From: Providencia stuartii
Lineage (GTDB): Bacteria; Pseudomonadota; Gammaproteobacteria; Enterobacterales; Enterobacteriaceae
Assembly (NCBI RefSeq): GCF_029277985.1
Contig: NZ_CP119546.1
Span: 930,001 to 994,000, forward strand
Direction of reading: 5' to 3'
Length of the DNA stretch: 64,000 bases
Part shown: piece by piece, positions 1-9,705 of the stretch
Position numbering within the stretch: the first letter of the stretch is position 1
How the letters are laid out: each line of letters starts with the position of its first letter
Notes under the pieces: model-generated
What the model was told of the DNA's origin: nothing
The model's input: only the letters and a program-made list of their open reading frames with translations
Databases searched by the model: none
Translations under genes and position numbers: made by a program

Positions 1-13
1 TGAAGGAGTGCGC

Positions 14-640
14 ATGACAGACTTACAAAGAAAAAACGTTTTCCGATACGGCTTACTTCTAGCGATGTTTAGCAGCACCGTCAGTTTATCAGGCATGGCG
101 GCGGATAATAATGGCAATCTCTATCGGCCAGTAGATAACTGGAATGTCGATGGACAGCATGGTGTGTTGTACGTGTCTGGTTCATTAACGGAAAGCCCAT
201 GTCGGCTAGCGATGACATCTAGTTACCAATCAGTTGAGATGGGGAATTTGGATACCAGTACCTTGCAGCATAATGGTAGAGGAGCACCCGTACCGTTTCA
301 GATTGAGTTAGAGGACTGTTTAGAAACAGAGACTCGTTTAGATAATGTACAAACGGGAATGACAGCATGGAGCTCCAGTCAACCAGCAGTCAAAATTCGT
401 TTTTTAGCAGATAGTGTGCCATCAATGCCGGATATCGCTCGTGTCAATGGGGTAAAAGGATTGGGGCTGGCTATCACGACACCAAATGGTTCACTGCTAC
501 CTTTGGGGTTAGAAAGTGAGCCACAGTTATTGCCTTCAGGGCAAAGTCAGTTGACCTATTACGTGACGCCGGTGAGAACGGGGCAGCTTGTGCCGGGGGC
601 GTATTCGGCGCTGATTGCATTTGAAATGTTGTACGAGTAG
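14..640 (+). CDS. Minor fimbrial subunit (chaperone-usher pilin family)
   Basis: A 209-residue secreted pilin-like protein, probably a minor or adaptor subunit of an MR/P- or Pap-type fimbria. An N-terminal signal peptide runs to about residue 30 (ending SGMAA). A cysteine in SPCRL and another in EDCLE are spaced as in the pilin disulfide, and the C-terminus (AFEMLYE) is the usual donor-strand-accepting end with a penultimate aromatic. I chose ATG 14 over an in-frame GTG at 8 because AAGGAG at 3-8 lies five bases before it. The TGA at 1-3 is probably the stop of an upstream fimbrial gene outside the window. It starts a tight run of four pilin-like genes. The exact equivalent (MrpE, PapK or PapF) cannot be fixed by eye. 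Confidence 0.8.
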   Translation: MTDLQRKNVFRYGLLLAMFSSTVSLSGMAADNNGNLYRPVDNWNVDGQHGVLYVSGSLTESPCRLAMTSSYQSVEMGNLDTSTLQHNGRGAPVPFQIELEDCLETETRLDNVQTGMTAWSSSQPAVKIRFLADSVPSMPDIARVNGVKGLGLAITTPNGSLLPLGLESEPQLLPSGQSQLTYYVTPVRTGQLVPGAYSALIAFEMLYE

Positions 641-654
641 GAGTGGTCATCATT

Positions 655-1179
655 ATGACAATGAGACGATGTCGACTGCCGAAAGTGCTGGCAACCAGTC
701 TGTTGATGAGCAGTTTGATGCTGTGTTCAGCGGCGACCCTTGCAGAAACCTATACCTTAACCGTGAAGGTCACGGTAGTTGAGAAGACCTGTGATATCTA
801 CGGGCCTGACGGGATTGGACAGCCCATCAATGTGGCGATGGGCGACCTGATCATAAAAAACATCGATGGGGTTAGCTACGGAAAAACTGACATTCCGTAT
901 ACTCTAAGTTGCGACGATGCAGCAAGTAATCCAGCCTTAAAACTGAAATTTGATGGCCCCCGCATGAGTGGCCAAGCGGCGAATGTGTTGTCCACCTCGG
1001 ACCAGAACTTAGGATTACGCCTTATGGCGGGTAACAGTAATCTGAATTTAGGCGTCTGGCGTCATTTTAATTATAGCACTCAGCCAACCCTTAGTGTGAT
1101 ACCGATTGGCAGTGGGACTGGGGGGATTAATGACGGTCAGATGACTGCATCCGCGACGTTGAGTGTGGAGTATCAATAA
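655..1179 (+). CDS. Minor fimbrial subunit (pilin family)
   Basis: A 174-residue pilin-like protein with a signal peptide ending near SAATLAE. The mature part opens with alternating hydrophobic residues (TLTVKVTVV), like a donor strand, followed by a cysteine in KTCDIYGPDG, a second cysteine in LSCDDA and a terminal SVEYQ. ATG 655 is preferred to GTG 643 because GTG 643 overlaps the only GGAG. The stop TAA shares its last base with the next ATG, so translation is coupled. The CDxxGPDGxxQPI block also occurs in the next gene, so the two are probably tandem paralogues like MrpF/MrpG. Confidence 0.78.
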   Translation: MTMRRCRLPKVLATSLLMSSLMLCSAATLAETYTLTVKVTVVEKTCDIYGPDGIGQPINVAMGDLIIKNIDGVSYGKTDIPYTLSCDDAASNPALKLKFDGPRMSGQAANVLSTSDQNLGLRLMAGNSNLNLGVWRHFNYSTQPTLSVIPIGSGTGGINDGQMTASATLSVEYQ

Positions 1180-1703
1180 TGATGAACCGACAAGCTAAGA
1201 TATCTGCAATGGCATTATGGCTAAGCGGCTTGATGCCGCTGACGACGTATGCGGTAGATGTGAACTTTACCGCCAACTTAATCCAAAACCCGCCGTGTGA
1301 TGTGGCGGGGCCGGACGGGGTTGACCAGCCGATCCGCGTGCCGTTTGGCGAGGTGGGGATCACCAAGGTTAATGGCGAAAACTATCGCCAAGACTTTACC
1401 TTGACGCTGAGTTGCGGAACAGGGCTTGGGAATGCCGTGGCGTTATATCTTGAGTATCGCGGGATGGTCGCGGAGAGTTTTGATAATAAAGCCTTGCAAG
1501 CTAGTCAGACCGGGTTGGGGGTTCGATTATACCATCAAGGGGTCGTCATACCACCTAACACAGGGACACCGATAACGATGTCGGATAATGGCGTTGCAAC
1601 TTTACCCTTGTATGCGGTGCCAGTGAAGGATACTGACCCGTCTGCAATGTTATATGAAGGGAATTTTACCGCGACGGCCAGTGTGGAGATGAATTACCCA
1701 TGA
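1179..1703 (+). CDS. Minor fimbrial subunit (pilin family), paralogue of the preceding gene
   Basis: A 174-residue secreted pilin-like protein. The signal peptide ends near TTYAVD, and the mature part carries PPCDVAGPDGVDQPI, a second cysteine in LSCGTG and a terminal SVEMNYP. It shares the CDxxGPDGxxQPI block, the length and the beta-strand pattern with the gene just upstream, suggesting tandem duplication. The start overlaps the previous stop in a TAATG arrangement, and a second ATG follows immediately at 1182. The end overlaps the next start in an ATGA junction. The family is clear; its place in the pilus tip is inferred only from operon position. Confidence 0.78.
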   Translation: MMNRQAKISAMALWLSGLMPLTTYAVDVNFTANLIQNPPCDVAGPDGVDQPIRVPFGEVGITKVNGENYRQDFTLTLSCGTGLGNAVALYLEYRGMVAESFDNKALQASQTGLGVRLYHQGVVIPPNTGTPITMSDNGVATLPLYAVPVKDTDPSAMLYEGNFTATASVEMNYP

Positions 1704-2263
1704 GGATATTCAATCACAAGAGAACTTTCTGGATGTCGATGAGTGCAATACTGTGGTGTTGCAGTTTTCTACCGTCAGTGGCTCAGGCGGCGAACAGTAA
1801 TGATATTCAGTACAGTGGAACGTTGATTGCGTTGCCGTGCACGGTTGACCCGAATTATGAGAACTTCGGAGTTGACTTTGGGGGCAATATTAATTCAAAG
1901 GATTTGCTGAATGGACAACGTCGTTATAGCAAGGAAGACATCCAATTTCATTTGACGGATTGTGATACTTCTTTGGGAAATAGTATTGCAGTGAAATTTA
2001 GCGGTGTTTCGACGACCGACAATGGATTACTGAATGTGGATGCTGGAAGTCAGGCTAGTGGGATTGCGATAGGTCTTGAAACCCCGAGTGGTGTAGCGTT
2101 ACCCATTAATAACACTCAGGTAGAGCCTTTAATGCCGATAAAAAAAGGGGATATGACGATACGGTTACGGTCATATATACAGGCAGTGGAAGACGCAACG
2201 GTAGAGAGCATTCAGCCGGGTTTTTTTACGGCGACGCTGACGTATATGTTGATATATCAGTGA
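1700..2263 (+). CDS. Minor fimbrial subunit (pilin family)
   Basis: A 187-residue pilin-like protein with a signal peptide ending near SVAQAA. A cysteine in LPCTVDP and a second in TDCDTSLG form the expected disulfide pair, and the C-terminus FTATLTYMLIYQ is a typical pilin end strand. The ATG overlaps the previous TGA by four bases (ATGA). It is the last gene of the tightly coupled run; the next gene starts 226 bases later. In MR/P-type operons this position is held by a tip adaptor just before the adhesin. That role is inferred from position. Confidence 0.78.
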   Translation: MRIFNHKRTFWMSMSAILWCCSFLPSVAQAANSNDIQYSGTLIALPCTVDPNYENFGVDFGGNINSKDLLNGQRRYSKEDIQFHLTDCDTSLGNSIAVKFSGVSTTDNGLLNVDAGSQASGIAIGLETPSGVALPINNTQVEPLMPIKKGDMTIRLRSYIQAVEDATVESIQPGFFTATLTYMLIYQ

Positions 2264-2489
2264 AGCGATGCTCCATTTTACGGGGTAGAGACGGGGTGTT
2301 TTCTATCAGGCTAGTGCAAGACTATATACGTCAATGCTCGCTAAGGTTTAGTAGTGATTTATTTGCCATCTATTGCTTAGTATTTATCTCACAATAACAG
2401 TTTAAGCGGTGGCAAATTTCTTGGTATTCAATTTCAAAATAGATTTCGTTGATGAGTATTCATTATCAAGCGACACAAGGAATCCATAA

Positions 2490-3524
2490 ATGCGCATTCA
2501 GTTAGCTCTTTTGCTATTCACTTTTCCATTAACTTCTATTGGGGCATCTTACTTCAATCAGAACAATACTCCGCAAAGAGCAATAGGATATAGTGAAGGG
2601 TCTTTTTCAATATTTGGAACAGTATATAAAATCCAAGATAATATTGATCGGCGTCCTATAACCGATTCTGTTGGGTATGATTCTGGAGTTATGTCCGCTG
2701 AAAGTTATGGCTACTCCGGTGGAGCAGTGACTATTGATGCTAAATACAATACGCTTTCTAACGTATCAGGAGGATCATCATGTTATTTGTATGGAACTCT
2801 ATACTTTTCTGAGTCTGACGGCTGGTATGATTACAGTTACGGGCATATGCGTTGGGATATGTCTGGTGATGTATTTTATGATCCCAATCTGTATATAAAG
2901 GTTGATAAACCATGTAATCAAGCTATTTTATCCGATTTACCGACAGTTAATATTCCATTACCAAGCATCAACAAATTTTATATTTGGCGGGGTATATCTG
3001 GTATATGTGCCAATCGGTCTTGCACTAATGGAAGTTATAATCATACTCGGGTTTTACCTCGTAATGGGTCTATGACTGCTTTGGCAAATGTAATCGCTTG
3101 CACATCAAATACAGTCAACAGTTCTACTTGCCGGTCTTTATTTTATAATACTGTACGTGGCACTGATATTCCTTCTGGGTTAATTCCTGACATCCCAGCT
3201 GTATGTAATGTGAATTTACCTGATCTGAACTTTGGAACTGTAGGCATGAATGACTGGGCTGGAAACATGGCTCAATCTATAGGCTCAGTATCTTGTACAA
3301 AGGATGCATCTATTACCTTTACTGTGGTTGGTGGAGATTCAGTTAAACTGGGCCCTTTTAATGCTTCTATTGGTATAAATGGGAAATTAGGCGGGTCATC
3401 GATCGTTAATACGGGGATAGGGGAAGTGACATTCACAATTGATGGACAGCTAAAATCGTCTACAGGGAGTGTTACAGCAGGGGAATATCAAACAAGTGTT
3501 GTAGTAATAGGTACAATTAATTGA
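2490..3524 (+). CDS. Two-domain fimbrial tip adhesin, MrpH-like
   Basis: A 344-residue secreted protein. The signal peptide covers about residues 1-19. Residues 20-230 form a Gly/Ser/Tyr-rich domain with cysteines at 98, 142, 173, 178, 204 and 214. From about 236 a pilin-like domain starts (VCNVNLPDLNFG) with cysteines 239 and 269 and a C-terminal GEYQTSVVVIGTIN. An N-terminal binding domain joined to a C-terminal pilin domain is the tip-adhesin layout, and position at the operon end matches mrpH. At 344 residues it is longer than the roughly 275 residues I recall for Proteus MrpH, and I do not find its His-x-His zinc motif, so the ligand is unknown. Base composition is visibly more AT-rich than the four subunit genes, and it has its own leader and AGGAAT ribosome site. 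Confidence 0.68.
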   Translation: MRIQLALLLFTFPLTSIGASYFNQNNTPQRAIGYSEGSFSIFGTVYKIQDNIDRRPITDSVGYDSGVMSAESYGYSGGAVTIDAKYNTLSNVSGGSSCYLYGTLYFSESDGWYDYSYGHMRWDMSGDVFYDPNLYIKVDKPCNQAILSDLPTVNIPLPSINKFYIWRGISGICANRSCTNGSYNHTRVLPRNGSMTALANVIACTSNTVNSSTCRSLFYNTVRGTDIPSGLIPDIPAVCNVNLPDLNFGTVGMNDWAGNMAQSIGSVSCTKDASITFTVVGGDSVKLGPFNASIGINGKLGGSSIVNTGIGEVTFTIDGQLKSSTGSVTAGEYQTSVVVIGTIN

Positions 3525-3811
3525 AATGCATCTTACAATAAATAATAAAGCGACATCAATTTCATTGCTATTTACAAATTGAGTGATGCCATTTGCTCTA
3601 ATTTTGGATATGCAGGTGCTATCAACGGTATTTTTATTTAGAGAAATGAGTGCATATTAGGCTAATCTTATAAGTAATAGCTACAGAAAGTGAATATGTT
3701 CCCATTTCTCAGAAAGTTACTGGACTTATGAAAATTTGGAGTAGTATAGTTAATTTGGTTACCAAGTCATAGGTGATATATTACCTCATAAAAAAACAGG
3801 TGACATTTATT
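3525..3811 (+). other. Intergenic stretch after the adhesin gene
   Basis: No gene is seen. At about 3550-3597 an imperfect inverted repeat (GACATCAATTT against AAATTGAGTGATG) could end transcription of the adhesin gene, but it lacks a good T run. The remainder is AT-rich and leads into the decayed transposase. Confidence 0.4.
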
Positions 3812-4180
3812 GCAAAACGTATAAAACGATTTTTAAGTGCTGAACTTAAACTTGAAGCGACTCAATTTGTCATTGATTAAAATTGTTCCGCGGCCGAAGC
3901 TGCCAATGCCATGGGCGTGGGTAAATCAACCATTGAATAATGGGGTCGGCAACTCAAAAACGAGCGTAAAGGTATTTCGCCAAAAGCATCGGCAATGACA
4001 CCAGAACAAGTTGAAATTCGTGCACTAAAAAAGAAAATTGCTCATCTCGAAAAGCATGACGAGCTCTTAAAGAAGGCTACTTTTCTGGTGATGTCAGACT
4101 CCCTGAACAACTTGCGATAATTAAAAAACTGAGCCAAAGCTACCGTATTCAAATATTATGTAGCGTGTTTAGTATTAAAC
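3812..4180 (+). pseudogene. Decayed IS3-family transposase (orfA plus start of orfB)
   Basis: Reading from 3812 gives a degenerate OrfA of an IS3-type element: FLSAELKLEATQFVID, then GVGKSTIE, MTPEQVEIRALKKKIAHLEK and a KKATFLVMSDSL end. Two in-frame TAA codons (3878 and 3938) interrupt it before the natural-looking stop at 4118. In the -1 frame, from about 4099, an OrfB-like start is readable (PEQLAIIKKLSQSY) and stops near 4170, where sequence resembling another gene begins. No start codon, terminal inverted repeats or target duplication were found. It is a truncated, non-functional insertion sequence and marks this interval as a rearranged region. Confidence 0.85.
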
Positions 4181-4270
4181 TCTTTTCATATCACAATCCA
4201 GTGAATCGGTAAAAATACCCCCAGCGTAATTATTTTTAGCTTCCATAAAAGCGACAAAATATCATTGTGT
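4168..4270 (-). pseudogene. Fragment of a second copy of the DUF6122-like membrane protein gene
   Basis: The stretch closely resembles 5413-5525, the 3' half of the intact minus-strand membrane protein gene: both share the string AATCGGTAAAAA within a longer patchy match (CACAATCCAGTGAATCGG here, AACAATCCACTGAATCGG there), then similar C-rich and AT-rich segments in the same order and orientation. It starts exactly where the IS3 remnant stops making sense. It carries indels and cannot be translated as a unit. It is best read as a decayed paralogue fragment; only that segment of the gene remains. Confidence 0.6.
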
Positions 4271-4554
4271 ACTTTTAATTAAACTAAAGTGATGGAAATA
4301 TAATTTATATATTGGGAATTAGAATGGTTATTTCACTTTGTTAATGATGTGAATTATTTAAATTTGTATATTTTATGATGCTATTTTTATCGGTAATTTA
4401 ATGAGCTAATAAATTATTAATGATTAATATAATTAAATATAAGTCAATGTAACTGAAATATGCCATGGTTATTTTAAAGGAAATGATTAATTTACTTTTA
4501 TCTTGTTTGATAAAAAACGTATTCTTCCCTAAAAATAAACTTGGAGGTTTATGT
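4271..4554 (+). other. AT-rich leader before the diiron-oxidase-like gene
   Basis: A very AT-rich stretch with no convincing gene. An open frame runs into the next gene from 4465 but lacks a ribosome site there. The region presumably carries the promoter of the downstream gene; I cannot assign -35 and -10 boxes with confidence in such AT-rich sequence. Confidence 0.4.
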
Positions 4555-5238
4555 ATGTCATTGAATATAGAATTAAAAAACCAATTGGAATCATCTATAC
4601 TTGATTTAAATCTGCCTGAAAATCCCTATTTTAAATCTCTGACTTCTGGTGAAATGACCCATGAACAATTTTTAAATAGCCAATTAGAATTTGCACCGAT
4701 GGTTTATTTTTTCAGTAGGCCAATGGCACAAATTATAGCCAATATATCCGATCCTATTTCACGAATTGCCTTGGTGGGGAATCTTTGGGAAGAACACGGT
4801 CAAGGTGTTAAGGAAAATGTGCATGGAAATACAATCATAACTTTAATCGAACGTTTAGGTGGTGATATATCCAGTATTGATTTACAGAACCCCCCACCTA
4901 ATGCTCGGATCTTTAATGAAGCATTACGTGGAGTTTCTTCTTTTTGTGATTTTCGTTTTGCTGCTTCTATGTATGCGGGTATTGAGAGAACATTTGTTGA
5001 TGTATCGTGCATGATATTTGAAGCGATAGCTAAAGAGGGTTGGCTTCCAGAAGATAAGATCACCCATTATGGCTTACATCGAGAACTGGATATTGAACAC
5101 TCGGAAGATTTTTTGAAAGTTGTCAATCAATATTGGGATGAACCAAAATATCAATTTATGATTAAAGAAGGTATCAAATTTGGCTGCCAATTATTTGCTA
5201 ATGCGTATGTTGGTTTTTATCGGAGCATGAGTAAGTAG
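4555..5238 (+). CDS. Haem-oxygenase-like diiron oxidase family protein (CADD/UndA/TenA superfamily)
   Basis: A 227-residue soluble all-helical protein. ATG 4555 is chosen because GGAGG at 4543-4547 lies seven bases upstream. The six-ligand pattern of haem-oxygenase-like diiron oxidases is present: E79/E80 in NLWEEHGQG, H90, E144 in AGIERTF, and H175, D179, H182 in HRELDIEH. As I recall the literature, these match Chlamydia CADD ligands E81, H88, E142, H174, D178 and H181 in order and spacing. Family members do varied O2-dependent chemistry such as pABA formation, fatty-acid decarboxylation and N-oxygenation, so the substrate cannot be named. It stands alone between an IS remnant and a minus-strand membrane protein, with no biosynthetic partners. 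The AT-rich composition and setting suggest acquisition by transfer. Confidence 0.72.
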   Translation: MSLNIELKNQLESSILDLNLPENPYFKSLTSGEMTHEQFLNSQLEFAPMVYFFSRPMAQIIANISDPISRIALVGNLWEEHGQGVKENVHGNTIITLIERLGGDISSIDLQNPPPNARIFNEALRGVSSFCDFRFAASMYAGIERTFVDVSCMIFEAIAKEGWLPEDKITHYGLHRELDIEHSEDFLKVVNQYWDEPKYQFMIKEGIKFGCQLFANAYVGFYRSMSK

Positions 5239-5353
5239 CTCCAAGGATATTTATTATGCTTAGTAATATAGGTTAAATGTAGAATCTGGCTATTTATGAG
5301 CATGGATATTTATTATCATAAATAGCCGATTTTGGTTTGTATATGGCTAACCA

Positions 5354-6299
<946 letters not shown>

Positions 6300-8294
6300 A
6301 TGACGACTCGTAAAACCCTTGCTAATGCTATCCGCTTTCTAAGTATGGATGCGGTTCAAAAAGCAAAATCAGGGCACCCTGGCGCGCCTATGGGCATGGC
6401 CGATATTGCTGAAGTTCTGTGGCGTGACTATATGAATCATAACCCAGCAGATCCACACTGGGCTAACCGTGACCGTTTTGTTCTCTCTAATGGCCATGGT
6501 TCAATGCTGATCTATAGCTTGCTGCATCTGACGGGTTATGACTTATCTATCGATGAGCTAAAAAACTTCCGTCAACTCCACTCTAAGACACCAGGCCACC
6601 CTGAATATGGCTATACTCCAGGCGTTGAAACCACCACAGGTCCATTAGGGCAAGGTATTGCAAACGCAGTCGGTTTTGCTATCGCTGAACGCACTTTAGC
6701 GGCGCAATTTAACCGCCCAGGCCATGACATCGTCGACCATCACACTTATGTGTTCATGGGTGATGGTTGTATGATGGAAGGTATCTCACACGAAGTGTGC
6801 TCTCTAGCAGGGACACTGAAATTAAATAAACTGATTGCGTTTTATGATGACAACGGTATCTCTATCGACGGTCATGTACAAGGTTGGTTTACTGATGATA
6901 CCGCAGCACGTTTTGAAGCTTATGGCTGGCATGTTATTCGTGATATCGATGGTCACGATGCCGATCAAATTCATGCTGCTGTCACAGAAGCACAGCGCGA
7001 AACAGATAAACCAACGCTGATTATGTGTAAAACCGTGATCGGTTTTGGTTCCCCAAATAAAGCAGGTACAGAATCTGTTCACGGTGCACCATTAGGTGAT
7101 GCCGAAATTGCGGCAACACGTAAAAATCTAGACTGGCAGTATGGTCCATTCGAAATCCCACAAGATATCTATCAAGCATGGGATGCCCGTCAAGCTGGTA
7201 AAGAAAAACAAGCGGCTTGGAATGATAAGTTCGCCGCTTACGCAAAAGCCTTCCCTGAATTAGCTGAAGAATTTACTCGCCGTATGGCGGGTGAATTGCC
7301 TGCTAATTTTGATGCAGAAGCGAAGAAATTTATTGAAAATCTGCAAGCAAATCCTGCCAACATCGCTAGCCGTAAAGCGTCACAAAATGCTTTAGAAGCC
7401 TTTGGTAAAGTCTTGCCTGAGTTCTTAGGTGGTTCTGCTGACTTAGCACCAAGTAACTTGACTATGTGGTCTGGCTCTAAACCATTGAATGAAGACAAAG
7501 CGGGTAACTACATCCATTATGGTGTACGTGAATTCGGTATGTCAGCAATCATGAATGGTATTGCTTTACATGGTGGATTTGTTCCTTATGGTGCAACATT
7601 CCTCATGTTCGTTGAATATGCACGCAATGCTGTGCGTATGGCTGCATTGATGAAAGTGCGTAGTATCTTTGTTTATACTCACGACTCTATCGGTCTGGGT
7701 GAAGATGGCCCAACTCACCAACCTGTTGAGCAATTAGCTAGCTTACGTGTAACGCCTAATATGAATACATGGCGTCCATGTGACCAAGTTGAATCTGCTG
7801 TCGCATGGAAATACGCTATCGAGCGTAAAGATGGCCCAAGTGCGCTGATCTTCTCTCGCCAAAATCTGGAGCAGCAACCACGTACTGCTAAGCAATTAGC
7901 GGAGATCGAGAAAGGGGCTTATATCCTGAAAGATAGCGATGGCCAGCCGGAGCTTATCTTTATCGCGACAGGTTCAGAAGTTGAGTTAGCAGTGAAAGCC
8001 GCTGACCAACTGACTGGCGAAGGCCGTAAAGTACGTGTTGTTTCAATGCCTTCAACCGAGGTATTTGATAAACAAGACGCGGCATACCGTGAAGCCGTTC
8101 TACCATCAAGTGTGACTAAGCGTGTTGCTATTGAAGCAGGCATTGCAGATTACTGGTTCAAATATACAGGTCTCAATGGGGCTATCGTTGGTATGCATAC
8201 ATTTGGTGAATCAGCACCTGCTGAAGAACTATTCAAAGAGTTCGGTATCACTGTTGAAAGCGCAGTGAAAGCTGCTAAGTCATTGCTGAAGTAA
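6300..8294 (+). CDS. tktA: Transketolase 1
   Basis: Transketolase (664 residues; E. coli TktA is 663) transfers two-carbon ketol units between pentose-phosphate sugars using thiamine diphosphate and Mg2+ in the cytosol. The cofactor motif starts at MGDGCMMEG near residue 155 and closes about 30 residues later with the Asn of FYDDNG. The pyrimidine-domain motif [16 protein letters not shown] holds the catalytic Glu near residue 411. The N-terminal SGHPGAPMG block is standard. GGAG at 6289-6292 is seven bases before the ATG. It is followed by a terminator and then epd-pgk-fbaA; tktA lies close to this block in E. coli as well. TktA is preferred over TktB because of this neighbourhood. Confidence 0.97.
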   Translation: MTTRKTLANAIRFLSMDAVQKAKSGHPGAPMGMADIAEVLWRDYMNHNPADPHWANRDRFVLSNGHGSMLIYSLLHLTGYDLSIDELKNFRQLHSKTPGHPEYGYTPGVETTTGPLGQGIANAVGFAIAERTLAAQFNRPGHDIVDHHTYVFMGDGCMMEGISHEVCSLAGTLKLNKLIAFYDDNGISIDGHVQGWFTDDTAARFEAYGWHVIRDIDGHDADQIHAAVTEAQRETDKPTLIMCKTVIGFGSPNKAGTESVHGAPLGDAEIAATRKNLDWQYGPFEIPQDIYQAWDARQAGKEKQAAWNDKFAAYAKAFPELAEEFTRRMAGELPANFDAEAKKFIENLQANPANIASRKASQNALEAFGKVLPEFLGGSADLAPSNLTMWSGSKPLNEDKAGNYIHYGVREFGMSAIMNGIALHGGFVPYGATFLMFVEYARNAVRMAALMKVRSIFVYTHDSIGLGEDGPTHQPVEQLASLRVTPNMNTWRPCDQVESAVAWKYAIERKDGPSALIFSRQNLEQQPRTAKQLAEIEKGAYILKDSDGQPELIFIATGSEVELAVKAADQLTGEGRKVRVVSMPSTEVFDKQDAAYREAVLPSSVTKRVAIEAGIADYWFKYTGLNGAIVGMHTFGESAPAEELFKEFGITVESAVKAAKSLLK

Positions 8295-8337
8295 TTATTT
8301 TACGACCTAATTACGGGTCGTAAGAAAGAGTGAAATA

Positions 8338-8378
8338 CGCCCTTACATCAATTTTGCTGTAGGGGCGTTGTTTTTTTG
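8338..8378 (+). terminator. Rho-independent terminator after tktA
   Basis: CGCCCTTACA (8338-8347) pairs with TGTAGGGGCG (8358-8367), allowing one T-G wobble, and is followed by TTG and seven T. A second hairpin just upstream (TTACGACC at about 8300 with GGGTCGTAA) lacks a T run and may assist. Confidence 0.85.
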
Positions 8379-8441
8379 TGCATTTCATGTGTTTTGACTA
8401 TTGCGTTCTGTGCCTATATCCCTTAATCTAATTCTTAAATA

Positions 8442-8456
8442 GCTGAACCGTTTCAG
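8442..8456 (+). promoter_or_regulatory. Candidate Cra (FruR) operator upstream of epd
   Basis: GCTGAACCGTTTCAG resembles the Cra consensus GCTGAA-N-CGTTTCA and is nearly palindromic. It lies about 145 bases before epd. From general knowledge, Cra controls the epd-pgk operon of E. coli. The match is by eye; no matrix score was computed. Confidence 0.5.
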
Positions 8457-8600
8457 TTGCTGTGGTCAATAAGCTAAAAAATTTCAAAAGTGTCGAGTGA
8501 AGCACATTTTTGATGTTTGACCGTTAAAATCAGCAGTAGAGTTTGTGTGAGTCAGTTATCCTTATCAGCCGTGTGATTTTGTTGAAATTCAAGGTGTAGG

Positions 8601-9620
8601 ATGCCAATAAAAGTGGCGATTAACGGCTTCGGTCGGATCGGACGGAGTGTACTAAGGGCTTTATATGAGTCTGGGCGACGTGCTGAAATTACGGTTGTCG
8701 CGGTTAATGAGCTGGCAAGCCCTGAAGGGATTGCGCATTTGCTGAAGTATGACTCAAGCCATGGTCGCTTTGCTTGGGATGTCCGCCTTAGCGGTTCGCT
8801 GTTGCAGGTCGGCGATGACAATATTCGTCTCTTTCATCAACCTGATATCAGTTCGCTACCTTGGAAAGAACTTGGAGTTGATGTTGTGCTTGACTGTAGT
8901 GGGGCATTCGGTTCTCGCGCAGATGGCTTAGCTCACCTCGATGCGGGCGCTAAAAAAGTGCTCTTCTCCCATCCTGGCTCGGATGATCTTGATGCGACAG
9001 TTGTCTATGGCGTTAATCATGATAGTCTAACAATTGACGATAAAATTATTTCAAACGCATCTTGTACCACAAACTGTATTATTCCGATCATTAAACTGTT
9101 AGATGATGCGTTCGGTATTGAGTCAGGCACGGTAACAACAATCCATGCATCAATGAATGATCAGCCTGTTATCGATGCTTATCATCATGACCTAAGAAGA
9201 ACGCGAGCTGCCAGCCAATCAATTATTCCGGTTGATACTAAGCTAGCAGCGGGTATTACGCGAATTTTTCCAAAATTTCAAAATCATTTTGAGGCGATAT
9301 CGGTACGTGTACCGACAACCAATGTGACAGCCATTGATTTGAGTGTTACCGTGCACAGTGATGTTAGCGTAGCAACGGTAAACCAACTCTTGCGAAGCGC
9401 CGCGCATGGACATTTTCGTGGTATAGTAGACTATACTGAATTACCGTTAGTCTCGATGGATTTTAATCATGATCCGCACAGTGCGATTGTTGATGGCACA
9501 CAAACGAGAGTGAGCGGTAAGCATTTAATTAAAACCCTTGTTTGGTGTGATAACGAATGGGGGTTTGCTAACCGGATGCTAGATACAACTTTAGCGATGG
9601 CAGCAACAGGTTTCAACTAA
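8601..9620 (+). CDS. epd: D-erythrose-4-phosphate dehydrogenase
   Basis: A 339-residue GAPDH-family enzyme that oxidises erythrose-4-phosphate to 4-phosphoerythronate with NAD, the first step toward pyridoxal phosphate via PdxB. The Rossmann NAD motif [10 protein letters not shown] is at residues 7-16, and the catalytic Cys155 is in SNASCTTNC. The length equals E. coli Epd. The ATG is preceded by AAGGTGTAGG. It is assigned epd rather than gapA because of the position directly before pgk and fbaA, a conserved arrangement. A Cra-like site lies upstream. It is probably cotranscribed with pgk, 85 bases downstream. Confidence 0.95.
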   Translation: MPIKVAINGFGRIGRSVLRALYESGRRAEITVVAVNELASPEGIAHLLKYDSSHGRFAWDVRLSGSLLQVGDDNIRLFHQPDISSLPWKELGVDVVLDCSGAFGSRADGLAHLDAGAKKVLFSHPGSDDLDATVVYGVNHDSLTIDDKIISNASCTTNCIIPIIKLLDDAFGIESGTVTTIHASMNDQPVIDAYHHDLRRTRAASQSIIPVDTKLAAGITRIFPKFQNHFEAISVRVPTTNVTAIDLSVTVHSDVSVATVNQLLRSAAHGHFRGIVDYTELPLVSMDFNHDPHSAIVDGTQTRVSGKHLIKTLVWCDNEWGFANRMLDTTLAMAATGFN

Positions 9621-9705
9621 TTAACGGCTGACAGACGGTAGGGTAGACTATGACCCACACAGCCATTAATGAAAACTTTATAGAGAATCAACAAGAGGAT
9701 TCACC

